A DNA stretch of 64,000 bases from Sinonovacula constricta. Its lineage: Eukaryota > Mollusca > Bivalvia > Cardiida > Solecurtidae. The stretch is taken from assembly GCA_007844125.1 (NCBI GenBank), contig CM017567.1, forward strand, positions 10,142,957-10,206,956. The letters run 5' to 3'. Within the stretch, counting starts at the first letter, position 1. The number at the start of each line of letters is the position of its first letter. The notes beneath the pieces were generated by a model, which worked only from the letters and a program-made list of their open reading frames with translations, did not search any database and was not told the DNA's origin. The translations under genes were made by a program, and so were the position numbers. Of this stretch, positions 42,910 through 63,745 are shown one piece after another.

Positions 42910-45150
42910 AAAAAGACAGCAAGTCAGACTGCTTATTTTTTTAATTAAACTTAAAAATATTGTAGCATAGAAAGCATGTGAATGACAAAATCCCTTCTGT
43001 GCCAGCATGGGATTTTGTTTGCCCCATTAACATGAATAAACTTGTCACTGAACATGGTCAAAGTCATTATTTTTATTTTATATTCCTTCGATTCTTTGGC
43101 ATATGCTACGTCTTTAACCTATTAAAACGTGTAGCAAACCAAGCGCTAAATTTAGTGGGTACAGGGAACATGCATCCTACTTACAAAATTTAAACAAAAA
43201 CTGTCCTTTTCAATAAAGAAGACTTCAGAGTAGTTTGCCTTTGGAATTGACCTAACCAAAAAAAGTAGCTACAAATCCAAATCACTGTCTTTAACATTTG
43301 GACTAGATAACAAATTAAAATACATATTTTTTGGTAAACATAGCCATTTAGATGGGCATTTTTTTGCCTCAAGTGGAAATAAACAATTAAATATTGCATT
43401 AAATTTAATAAGCAATAGCTATCTTAAATGACCCTGTTTTGGTGAATGAGTTACTTTTGTGCTCTGGTTCCTTGTGTATTCACTATATGACATCATTTCT
43501 TGCATAACATGTTTTAACTATTTACCGGTCATCGCTGGCAAACCCAGAGTGAAAATGTGCTTCAAACAAGAAAATTACATTATTTTAATGAAATCTTTTC
43601 ATAATTTTACTTGTATCTCTTATGCCCTTTATCACTATGCCTTTCTACACTTTTGTATATCCCTTGTGCTGGCTAAATGGGCACAGTGCGATTCCAACAT
43701 GTGCTAACCCTGGACCCATCTTACATATTGCTACAAAGAGTGGGTGGTCAGAAGGCATGACGAAAAACATGTGGGGGTTTGGCCACACAACTAACATGAC
43801 AGTTAACTGTTAATAATAAATAAATAAATGTTAAGGCAATAAAGTAGCAATTTTGTATTATTTATGTAACTCTCATATAATATGGTACTAGTTTGTATAT
43901 ATTCTGTTTCTTGAAGATACTGTCATTATTTAAAATATATTGTGGTTGGGTAATTCAATATACTAACCATCTTAACTCTAAAAAAAAAGGGTCCTACTGA
44001 ATACCGAAAGACACTTGTTTACCTAAAGATACCGAAAGAGACTTTGATTACCGAAATACACTTAATAAAATGTAATTAAAGCATCATTTGTTGTTTTATT
44101 TAGTTAATATGTTGAAACATTAGTATATGAAATAAATGCCAAAGATTTGTTGTAATTTAATGTGTTTTTAAAATTTTGTAGAATGAAGTCACATTGCGTA
44201 TTGCCTTGTTGTCTGAGTTGTTTCCCCTTTGATGAAAACCTTATAATGCACATTGTAGTTTATAACTTTTTACTGCAGAACTATTGTACTGGTTAGCAAA
44301 TATATAAAAATGAAATGAAGCAGCTATTTTGAATATTCTTTTCAAATCCAAAGTCATAAGATCAAACATGTTTTTACACCAATAAAAACCATGTTTTAAA
44401 ATGTCTTCAATAGTTCCATGCTTTAAAAATCATTTCATGATCGTCAATAAATGCTTAATGATCACGCAATTTACATAAAATATAAATAAAACAACAGCAC
44501 CTTTAATTACCAGTCAAATTTATTACACTCATACTTTAAATTGATAAACAATTAGTTAATCAGAACTGATAATCCGATGTGCTAATTGCTAAAATTGCTG
44601 CTTCGCCTCTGATTGAAGATTTACCGCTAACAAAGGGTAAAGAATTATGAAAGTTAGGAAAAAAAAATAAGGGTCTTGGTGAATTTCTTGTTTTTATTAG
44701 GTTGGAGCTATCAATCTGTCTATTCTGCCTACACACTTTACAGTGTATAACTGGCAGTGTGCATAGCGGATTGAATATAACAATTTTGTAAATAACTTGA
44801 AAAACAAAATCAATGAAAATGTTACTAAATGATTTGGTGACAATGTTGTAATCTTCAAAGTTTTTAACACAGATATGCGATTTGTGAGTTTAAAAAATGG
44901 TAGATTCCAAGGAAATTAAGTCATTATAAGATAAGTCAAGCAATTTTTCATTCTTGTTTGTCATTCTTTCTTTGAATAACTCTTAGTGTCAACAAGAGAT
45001 TGCGGCAACATAATTGAAATGAAAATGAACATTCACGTTCAATTTATGATCTTAGTCAGACATTTGTAAATGTTCGACATAACGACTTTACGAAACGATG
45101 CTTGTTTAACATGTGCAAATTGTTTCCGCATAAACATGGTTGATGTCATA
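42910..45150 (-). other. Upstream EFTUD2 region (probable 5' UTR intron)
   Basis: AT-rich. Near 44001-44060 the motif ATACCGAAA occurs three times at about 30-bp spacing. No coding segment is supported. Confidence 0.4.
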
Positions 45151-45156
45151 ACTTAC

Positions 45157-45460
45157 TTTTACTTTTCAAAAATACGTTCTGAAAATGCAAGGGAAGCGTG
45201 TTTTCATTTTTGACCGGAAGTTTGAAACCGACGTTTTGAAAGGCAAATGTAAACCATAAAATACATCCGTAACCCGTTAAATTAACATATTGACACTAAC
45301 AGACAAGTTCATAAACTGAAAACTTCAATTGTTATATATTGTTTTCAAAATATTCTTAATTAAGTCAATTTTATGTGTCATCAGTGTATTTACGCGATTA
45401 ATTATTTTATGCACTAGGATGGTATTCAAAATGTCTGCGCCCGATTGGCTTCGACCGGTG
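45157..45460 (-). promoter_or_regulatory. Candidate EFTUD2 promoter and non-coding first exon
   Basis: A good - strand donor (AAAA|GTAAGT) lies at 45156-45151, able to join the acceptor at 42907. Upstream of it are an ETS-type site, CCGGAAGT on the + strand (45214-45221), and an inverted CCAAT box (AGCCAATCGG on the - strand, 45441-45450). These are typical of housekeeping promoters. An alternative donor (GTAAGT near 43180) exists. Transcript 5' ends are needed to confirm. Confidence 0.35.
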
Positions 45461-46689
45461 GCTCATGCAAATATTACTGCTATGAAGAAAGACGTATAGT
45501 AGCAATCGCACCATACCCAATTATTTGCTTTGGCTCTTAACAACAACCATTTATTTTCGTCCGGTGTAATTTTGAATCCATGATAAATATCGTAAAAATG
45601 TGAAATAAAATATATGGATAATGAAATATGGCCATTGCCTGAAGTAAATATTTTTAAGTTTAAAATTAACAAATACAAACTGTATAATTATACAATTTAC
45701 TTCAAACATTGCATTGTATATCTTGAAACATTGTGAGATATCAAAACTATTATGAAAAAGAATTACTGTTAAAAAACCTAAGTCTACCGAGTTAATATTT
45801 AATCTGTGTGAATATGAATACACGTCAATTGTAAATGTCATTCATAAACAGGACATTTACGGATCACAACAAAGTATTTTAAATAAAGAAACGGTGTAGA
45901 TTACATGTTTCTATGCCTCATAGTCATATATATGTGTGTACATGTGTGTGTCAAAATGATTCAATTATGAGGATATGGAAATATGTGCTGTATTAAACTC
46001 ACCACTGTGTTATTATTTTTCAGTCTATATTACTGAATTTTATATTAAATTTAACAGCTTTTATGAAGTATTTTAAATATAAAAAATATATTTTAAAAGT
46101 TTAAAAGGTAAAAAGAAATTCTACCAAAAATGATACCCTGTTCATTTTGTTCAAGGATGAGCCAATAATTTTATTTATATCTGTGTATTAATTCTTTGTG
46201 CATTTATCAATTTTAAAAATATGATTTTCAAGAGCTTTCCAATGGTGTACAGCTTTTAGTTTTTGGACCACAAATGGAGAAATTATATAAGAAAATAAAA
46301 TTTACACTTCTATACAATTCATATGAAAATACCTTGAAGTTGCCATCAAAGATGTCTGCTACGATATAGGATCTTCACTGATGTGGAAACTATCTATTTG
46401 CTTGTTTCTCTAGCAATACACAGTTTCCTTTCATGAAGCTTTTAGTAGAAAACTTGTTATTTGTGTTGTATAAAAAATACCATGGGTTAATAACTGGACA
46501 CCCAATGATGTACATATAAATGACTGTCTTCTATTAAATTATAAAAAGGGCATTTGCAGTACTTCACTTTTAAGAAGACAAAAATAAACATATGTGAGGT
46601 GTGTTGTATACAGTTTTGCCATCAAAGGTACCAGTCATCCTCAACCAAATCCAACTGGAGGCATTTTCCCGGCATAACTTATAGCCTGG
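45461..46689. other. Intergenic DNA, no feature seen
   Basis: AT-rich between the EFTUD2 promoter region and the retroelement relic. Short open frames only. Confidence 0.45.
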
Positions 46690-47763
46690 TAACTTTTTTT
46701 TTCTATTTTGTCCATAAATATCCAAGGCTGTTAGCATCTTCCACACAGATGAGGAGTGTGTATGGTGTACTACCAATACCTGCCAACTCTCTGCAGCCTA
46801 CTTCCACAGAAAACAACTATGCGCTCAATCATTCTTCCATCAATGAGGCATACTTGTCTGCTTTCCCTCAAGGGCTTCATCACATCTCTCTTCTCATGGC
46901 ACAGAGAGCTCAATAGCTAAGAACTTTTTCCCCATGATTTGACCATAGAACTATGTCAGGCCTGAGATTTGTGTGGACCACATCAGGGAACTGGAGTTTC
47001 TTTTCCAAGTCCTCACGCATCTCCCGGGTACTAACAGACCTCAATATGTCCTGTTTCTGCATAGATGTGTTAGATGTTTTTACCTTCTCGCACAAATGGG
47101 ATGAATCCAGCAATAGCTGTAGTCTGTCTCTTTTTCTTCCTTTCTAAGTCCAGAAAGTAGGCCAGCTGTCATAGCACTCTGTCATGGCACCACCTGTATC
47201 ATCCCTGTGAGAGAGCTATGTGGCCGGACGAAAGGATATGATAAAGAGTACCTTTCTTTCCACACAATATGAAGGATGGGTCATCTGTCAATTTTCAGCT
47301 GTGCAAGTTGGCAGGTATTGGAAGGACACCATACACACTCCTCAACAGGAAGCTTATTCTGACCGGTTCCAGATTCCATATCTGGGTCCATGTCAGCTGT
47401 CTTTCAGGCACTCCTAGTACAGCTTCCTTGGCTACCTAACTGCACAAACTTTGACACTCTGGACGCTCCCTCTTCTTTTTCATGACCTCTTGTACCATGG
47501 CTCATTTTTCTTCTGGATGTCAGCTGTAGACCATCTGTCTCTATGCCAAGACCTTGTTGTTCTATATTTGTAGTACCCAAAATGTCCTGGTGCACTAATC
47601 TGCATTGTGCTGTGTCCTGGGCCTGGCTCACAGACCACTTTCTGCCTGTTCTCAGCTCAAATCCAGCTGTATTGATACAGGCATCAGGTGAGTGATTTGA
47701 AATCATAATGTGGAAATATACCGTTAGTTGCTTATCTTTTTTAAAAATCTTCTTCTTTATCAT
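46690..47763 (-). pseudogene. Decayed retroelement reverse-transcriptase C-terminal region
   Basis: On the - strand, in changing frames with several stops, the parts run in order: LLRSVYGVLPIPANLHS (about 47345-47295), CILCGKKGT-type block seen as FILCGKKGTLYHILSS with the later zinc ligand lost, a YRW-CHDRVL block, then FPDVVHTNLRPDIVLWS (about 46985-46930) and an ELSVP-type block interrupted by a stop. This is the zinc-knuckle and PD-(D/E)xK-like tail I know from retroelement proteins common in aquatic animals. At least one stop and several frameshifts mark it as dead. No upstream catalytic reverse-transcriptase core is visible. Confidence 0.6.
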
Positions 47764-50700
47764 GGTTGAAATCGGCTGGTTAAATTATATCCATGTTTAG
47801 TTGTTTTTTTTACAACTCGGCCATGGGTGCCCTTGCATAAGGATGTGGAAAGAAAACAAGATCAACTATCATTTATTTATATTTTCAAATGACTATTTAC
47901 ATGCACATATCGTTCATACTATATACATTAAGTAAGAAAATGGTATGAAATATACAAGGATTCTTCCAACACAAGTGAATGAAACAAAACCATCAACAAA
48001 TGAATAAAGTAAGATTTTTATGACTTAGAATCAACAAGATTTTCTTCCAAAATAAAAGAATGAAATAAAACCATAAGCAAATGAATGAAATAAGAATTTT
48101 TATGACAGAACTAACTGATCAATAGAAGAAACAATTTCTTTCAGATTCATTAGTAAGTTGAGTCCTACTGTTGCTGTTATCTAAATCTAAAGAAAAGGTC
48201 ATATTTAAGTTTCTCATTTCTTAGTAATAAAGTTTTAGTAATAAAGTTTAGATAAAGTTTTCTTTCTAAGTTTGATATGACAATAAGTTATGTTCATGAA
48301 TCCATTAATGTAAATGTTCAGCTTTGTAGTGGAATGAACAGTTAAAAAGATGGGAGTTCTGTGATTCCATATATGGTTGTATACTTGACTTACCCTGACA
48401 CTGAACTGACTGATCAGCATAACCAGTACAACCAGTATAACAATGGCACATGTTGAGACATAAAGTTTGGTTAACCAATACTGAGATTAACTGCATAAAC
48501 ATAGAATAATTAATATAACTCAGATTAATATTGTTTAGATAGAATATTTGACATTACAGTAAAACACAGCAAGGCCGAGCATTATACACACGATGGGCAA
48601 GCCACAAGTGCAAGGAGTTGTATGCACAAGGAACTGAAAAGAAAAATAACCAGGGGCAATAACTCCAGAAACACACAAAAATTGGGGTTATCTCACCAAT
48701 ATCAATTATCACATTAATATCAGTCATCCATGGAAGTATGAAGAAATTTGAATGAATTAAGCAGGGGGTTTTCCAAAAAAAAGGAAATTTAAGACAGATA
48801 ACACACCATAACATATAAGTTTAAAGAGAACGTGACTGCACTGGGTACAATTTGTATCTTAGTTTAAAACGCTCTCTGAAAGAATCCAGAAGATTCACAC
48901 AAAATATAGTGCAATAAGAATTCCTCTTAGTTCAAATATGTCTGAGGTGAAAACAATTATATTTATAACAATATACTTTACTCTCTTCTACAAAGAAGAG
49001 AAAATATGTAAAGAACATAACACAAACTAAACATAAATATAAAAATTAAATGATAAAACACGAACAAAGGTTCAAACCTATTTGTGTAAAGATAAGTAGA
49101 ATGGTGTATGAAGTTATCTAGTTACCATAGATCACGCAGAAAACCTCAACCCACATTTTGTTAGTTACACTTTAAAATGTCACACTCTCAACTTAAAACT
49201 AAAGACATGTACATACATCTACAACCTGTTTACACACCAAATAGCACTGATCCTGCAGAAGCTGATCTGGATCTACACCATTTCATGTAGTCTGATCACT
49301 TTATGAGTGGCAAGCTTACATTTAGCCTGATACATTTTTAACAACCCTTGCTTATTGTTAATTATTGTAAAAAGGCTTTATGCTGTGGTAACAAGGTATT
49401 TTCCAGGAAGCAGAAGTTGACGATCCTGATAAAGACAGCTCCCAGCAGGGAGCTTGCTGTCCTGGCTTTACACCTTGTACATGAGCCTCAACATGAGTTT
49501 GTTGCTAATAAAATTTTCCTTGAATTAGTAATTAGTGATGTGTCCAAGGATGATTAGATGTGGTCAAGACATGATAACAACTTTAAAGGAGGAAGGAAAA
49601 TTGCACATGCTCAATATGTTGATGCGAACACACTGTAACACAAATGTAATGTTACATAAATATGCAAGATATAGCTTCATAGCATGCAGCAATCAGCCAC
49701 TCAATTTGTTTGACAAACACATCACACATACAAAACTTATCAACATTACAATGACATCAAACTTTAAAGAAGAAGGTTTAGAACTAACCTATGTCTGAAA
49801 GATATTTAAATTAGCCATACATGTGTACTGGCTCAATTTACTATCCAAACTAACATATCTGCCTGTGAAGGTACTAAGTCACACATCAAATAATCCCAAT
49901 CATACATGACATATAAAGAAGGACGAATATACTAAGTCACACAGCAAATAATCCCAACCATACATGACATATAAAGAAGGACGAACATACTGAGTCACAC
50001 AGCTAATAATCCCAACCATACATATAATATGAATGTTTTAAAAACATGAAAACAAAAGTTCACTTCCTCAACTATGAAAAAAAAAACTTGTTCCGCACGA
50101 AGGCAATTGTAAAGCATAAATGTGTTACAATTCACAGTGCCTCTTACACAATAGGTCAAATAGATTACAAAACAAAAACTTTCACAATGACAGGAAGATT
50201 AAATGATAAAACCTTTCATTTACAACAATGTAGCTTAACAAATTATGAAGTAACAAAGAACATACACAATATGCATGTTTATATGTACAGAATTAAGATT
50301 AGAGTATGTTTTAACTGCTAACTATCTATAATCTGGTGCAGTAAAAAAAGCAAATAAAATTTACTTAAGTAACAGAAAGTATAAAATCTACCATTTTTGT
50401 ATAAAAATCCTATAGCAAGACATATGCATACTCAATTTACAAGTACAATGAATAAGACAACAAACCTTTAAACTGGATTATTTACATTGTTGTGCAAGAA
50501 TTAAGCTTGGTCTGTACCAATTACCTCAGTTATGATGGGCATAAGATGGGGTTGGTTACATTGTGATGCAAGAATTAAGCCTGGTCAGACCTAAGTAATG
50601 AGGGGCATAGTTAAGGTGCATCAACATGGATGCTCAGAAAAATTAAGAAATACTTTATAACTTACTATTTTGTTTGCTTTCTGAATGTGCAATACATGTC

Positions 50701-53099
50701 ACATTACACAATACTTGCACTAACACAGTATATGTTGAAAAAATATAATATTCACAAGTACATGATCTCCAAACGTTTTGACACATTGAAAAAATGAAAA
50801 TTAGTTGCCAAAATAAGTTTACAGATATGACAAGAAATTAAAACAAACATTAGCAAAAATATTTGTGTACATGGGTATTGATAGGTTCAATGATATCAAG
50901 AAAGATCCAAATGACAATTTATTGCCTATCTAAAAAGATCAGACCAAGACTGCAAAGATAATATATTTTGCAAAGACAAAACCAGAAGTACTTAAGTGAT
51001 GTAAAAAGTAAATTCATGTAAAATCTGTAATGTTCTAACATGTGTCAATAAAGGAATGTTTGTAAGCATGATGGGTAAAATCTGTAATAAGATTTTAAAA
51101 AAAGTGTCACCAAGAGCACGCAATGTTTGCGAAATATTTTCAGGATTTTTACAATAAAGGAGAGATTAATGATAATATAACAAAATTTAAACAAAATGAA
51201 ACAAATTTCCTAGTTTCAACCAAATACCAAATAGAAAACTAAACCTTTTTTTTTTACTTTTCTGATTTTTCCTTTTTTTTTTATCAATGTAACTGCAAAC
51301 TTAGTTTTGTCGAATTCCAAAGTATATTGATCTTATAGAAAATTGAATGTACAAGGAATATAATATCTTTAACACTTGCATTGCCAGCATGATTATACTA
51401 ACTTTATAAATATACATACAAACAAATGCTGCAACTTTCACAGACAAACAGAAGTTTATATGCACAGAGTGAAGAGTAAGTAATAATGACTTTCCTTTAC
51501 AACGGTCCCTTTTCACTCTGTGAAGTAGGCAATAGATTATCTGACACATCTCCCAGACATTTAAGTGTTTGTACATGAACAAGAACCTAACAATAAAAAA
51601 CATGGTATATTAACAATAAGTATAAATATCTAATAAAACAAATGCCAAAAAAATCTCCTGTCACCACGACTGTTTCACAAAGCACCTACATGAAAAGGTT
51701 TGACTCTTAGAATGGTTTAGTATATTTGAATGTGAATAGGTCACAGTTTTATGCAGGTAAGTTACACACAGAACCACACAAATTCACATTGCATATAGTT
51801 CAGTTATTGTCACCATATTGTTTGTGATTGACATATGCACATTACAGCATGCACAGTTTGGAGCTTAGTTAGGTTGTTCAGCTTAAAAATCCAGCTAAAA
51901 ACAGAACTTTTGAATCTCCAAATCTAGAACATTACAATCTTTTGAAAGGCAGCATGTTTGTCATATAATCTTGTGATCAGAAGTTATATCTTCCATTATT
52001 TATCATTGCTCAATGAAGTTTTGCTTTTTTGACAAAAAATACAATAATTCAACGATGACCAAGTCACTTAAAAATATTGATTTGTATAAAACTTCTATAG
52101 AAATGAGTCGACAAAAACAGTTCAAATAAGTTAACCTACAATCTGTTAGTTCAATCTGTCCTGATATTTAATTGACATACTACAATGTATCTGGTCAATA
52201 TTTGGAAGCAGTCAAATAGTTACAACAAGAAATATCTCTCAACATGATAATGAATACAATGAGAATGAACCATGGACTCAGTTGTACTATATAGATAAAT
52301 TGTTGTTTAACAGATGCTCCAAGACCTATGGAATTTTTTTTATTGAGAAAAGGTGGTGGATAGTAACAATTATTTAGTTATTTTTTGATTCACATAGACA
52401 ATCATCTCCCAACAAGGTGAAGGTAACTCTCAGACAAGATTGTTTTCAATCAACAATGAGTGGTAGATCCTAGGATATTATAAAACATAAACAGCAACTC
52501 TTACACATCATTACCATATTAATTTAAGGTACATAAACAAGGTGACTATTGTTTATCTTTAACTTAATGAAACATTATGGCTAACTAATAACTTAGATAC
52601 GGAATATGATTTGCCGAGAATTGTGAACTGTTGTGAAATTACAATGTTTTACGAGTGAAAAAACACAAGTTTGAAGTTAGAAGTCAATGATTGTTGATGA
52701 TTGTTGATGGTTGATTGATAAACAATCGTCATGATTTGACAATTTGTAGGTACCAATAAAGCAATGTTTATCTGGTTATGACTATGTTTGCAAAATGGTT
52801 TGGAAAAATAATGATGACCAAGTAATGGCTTAACGTCCATACTTTGTCAGACTGTTTTTCTTTATAATGTAATCATAACTACATACACAAACAGCGAGAC
52901 ATTTCTTCTGACTTACAAGCTAATATTGGGGGTCCTGATCAGACAACTCCTAGCAGTAACTAGGTTATCTGGATCCATACCATTTGCCTTAGCCCCAGAT
53001 TTTGGGCTTAGCAGGCTAAGAGTTATTCAAGGCCATAGGATGATTGATGGATGAAATACGGTTGTGTAAAGGTGGTTGAGAATGGTTGAAGAGACATGC
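47764..53099 (-). other. Intergenic DNA and probable 3' UTR of ZMYND11
   Basis: Very AT-rich; no gene recognised. The part next to 53099 is probably ZMYND11 3' UTR; a - strand AATAAA occurs at 52339-52344. Small repeats: a 58-bp tandem at 49872-50025, a roughly 82-bp duplication near 47957-48105, and a roughly 70-bp duplication near 50490-50600. A CCTGATCAGA repeat lies at 52930-53030. Confidence 0.4.
49872..50025. repeat. 58-bp tandem repeat, about 2.6 copies
   Basis: TACTAAGTCACACA starts units at 49872 and 49930, and TACTGAGTCACACA at 49988. Each unit runs on through AATAATCCCAACCATACATG and AAAGAAGGACGAA. Confidence 0.85.
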
Positions 53100-61793
<8,694 letters not shown>

Positions 61794-62078
61794 CTAGGGG
61801 TGAAGAAAACAATCATATAATTGTGACTTGAATTGGGAATAAGTTACAAGGTTATTTTTAAAGATAAATAATATTAACTTTCATTTATACTTTGCTACAA
61901 AATTTTGAAATTCACAGAATTTTGTTGATTTTCCTTGAAACTGTTAAAAGAAAATTTTAAAAACATGAATGTTCACCATACAATTATCGATCCTAGGCTA
62001 AACCAGTATGCCAACCTAAATGGTGCAGCTTTTATCATGTAGTGGTGAAGACAATGGATAACAGATCATAGGTTCACT

Positions 62079-62605
62079 TGTTCAAACCACTGAGCAGCAA
62101 GGTGATGTCCATTGGCTGGACTGTTTACTGCACTTGTTCAAACCAATGAGCAGCAAGGCAATCTCCATTGGCTGGACTTTTTACTGCATTTGTTCAAACC
62201 TCTCAGCAGCAAGGCGATGTCCATTGGCTGGACTGTTTACTGCACTGGTTCAAACCACTGAGCAGCAAGGTGATGTCCATTGGCTGGACTGTTTACTGCA
62301 CTGGTTCAAACCACTGAGCAGCAAGGCGATGTCCTCTGGCTGGACTGTTTACTGCAATAGTCAGACCACTGAGCAGCAAGGCGATGTCCTCTGACTGGAC
62401 TGTTTACTGCAATGGTTTAAACCACTGAGCAGCAAGGCAATGTCCATTGGCTGGACTGTTTACTGCAATGGTTTAAACCACTGAGCAGCAAGGCGATGTC
62501 TATTGGCAGGACTGTTTACTGCAATGGTTCAAACCATTGAGCAGCAAGGCGATGTGCAATGGCTGGACTGTTTACTGCACTGGTTCAAACTACTGAGCAG
62601 CTGGA
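62079..62605. repeat. 56-bp minisatellite, about ten copies, in ZMYND11 intron
   Basis: GAGCAGCAA starts at 62092, 62148, 62204 (variant), 62260, 62316, 62371, 62427, 62483, 62539 and 62595, a 56-bp period (one 55-bp unit). Each unit contains a GGTTCAAACCA- or GGTTTAAACC-type block, CAAGGCGATGTCC and TGGCTGGACTGTTTACTGCA. Confidence 0.9.
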
Positions 62606-62867
62606 TTCTACCCAGGATGTGGTAGTTGAGAGGCTTTTATTAAAAAGGACTTGTTTCCCAAGTGACTATTAATTTAAAGGTTTAAACAAAGTAAATGGAT
62701 ATGAAAAACTAAATAACATATGGTCAGGAGGCAAAGGCTATGATCTATAGTTGCATTGTTTATGACTGTTGACAGGCTTAAGCAAACATTTCTATCTCAG
62801 CAACTGTGATGTTAATATGGAGGAATTAAGTTCACAGATATCATTATAGTACCCTGGGACTAGGAAT

Positions 62868-63133
62868 GGAATGGGATTTGCTGGCATTTTTGCCGATACT
62901 GTGCAGCGACATTTCTATCATTATAGCACAGGGGCATTATGAGGTGCCCAGGGACTGAGCCCGGCCTGTCCATTATACTGACACTGACGAGTCAGGTGTA
63001 ATGCTGTCCCCTTAGCCCCGAGCATTAGGAAGGAAGCCACTACAACCAACTTTAAAGTCTGATTTTACCCAGCCAGGGTTTGAACCTCCGATCAGCAAGC
63101 CGACGCTCTACCAACTGGGCTATTGCGGCCGGT
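62868..63133 (-). repeat. tRNA-derived SINE, family 2, full head
   Basis: On the - strand: ACCGGCCGCAATAGCCCAGT, A-box TAGCCCAGTTGGTAGAGC, B-box GGTTCAAACCC, body AAAGTTGGTTGTAGTGGCTTC and GGCACCTCATAATGCCCC, ending in an ATTCC-type 5-bp tail. It is the inverse partner of the copy at 12275-12527. Confidence 0.75.
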
Positions 63134-63187
63134 CCTGGGACTAGGACTAAGGATTTTTTAAATACGGAACAGCAACACAATGTGGGA

Positions 63188-63362
63188 TATTATAGTGACA
63201 TCCAGCTATCATTGATGGAGGTTAACTCAAGATAAATGTCTGGGGACATTGCAGTTCAGGTGGAAGACCTGACTTTAACACCATCACCCACACCGTGAGA
63301 CTCAAAACCCACAAAGTCAGAGACCAAGGGGTCTGCGGTTCTTCCAACCAGTGGCACCCCTA
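63188..63362 (-). repeat. tRNA-derived SINE, family 1
   Basis: Starts on the - strand with GGGGTGCCACTGGTTGGAAG, has a GGGTTTTGAGTCTC B-box remnant, GGTCTTCCACCTGAACTGC and an end in AGCTGGATGTCACTATAATA, which matches the 3' block of the 2731-2980 copy. Confidence 0.65.
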
Positions 63363-63445
63363 GGTAGTATTATTATGAATATGGTTAGTTTGGGAGTAAT
63401 AAGGAAGAAGAAAGACAGATTACATTTTATCCCACCATCTCTGTA

Positions 63446-63498
63446 AATATCGGTTGATATAACCCGTGTGATAAAGATGAGCTTTATCAACCGATATT
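63446..63498. repeat. 14-bp perfect inverted repeat (hairpin)
   Basis: AATATCGGTTGATA (63446-63459) and its exact inverse TATCAACCGATATT (63485-63498) with a 25-nt spacer. Its role is unknown; it may be part of an unrecognised mobile element that also includes the tRNA-like segment at 63665-63745. Confidence 0.8.
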
Positions 63499-63664
63499 CG
63501 CGCACCTGCTCTAAGCCGGACTACTTTTTTGACGAAACGATCAGGAGTGTTTACGAGAACGAAACTCATTTATCCCGTAATTATGCTTGTGGTCACCCCA
63601 TAAATGTCCATAATATAAATATTGACGAAATAGAGCAAAAGAGGCTATTAAAAAAAAGAGGATG

Positions 63665-63745
63665 CGAGCGGTTTCGATCTCTGACCTGCGGGATTGAAAA
63701 CTTAAGTGGCATCGTCTTTACCGACTGAGCTAACCGGACAGTTCC
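63665..63745 (-). repeat. tRNA-like (SINE head or pseudogene) with T-run
   Basis: On the - strand GTCCGGTTAGCTCAGTCGGT has an A-box TAGCTCAGTCGGTA; further on are CAGAGATCGAAACCG (B-box-like) and then CTCTTTTTTTT. Acceptor-stem pairing is poor, so a functional tRNA gene is unlikely. Confidence 0.5.

Noticed and set aside
46554..46916. 120-codon + strand frame containing VYGVLPIPAN
   Set aside because: The motif comes from an inverted piece of the retroelement relic; the rest has no homology and there is no intact gene.
62134..62394. 86-codon frame in the 56-bp array
   Set aside because: The protein is a simple translation of the minisatellite; one 55-bp unit breaks the frame.
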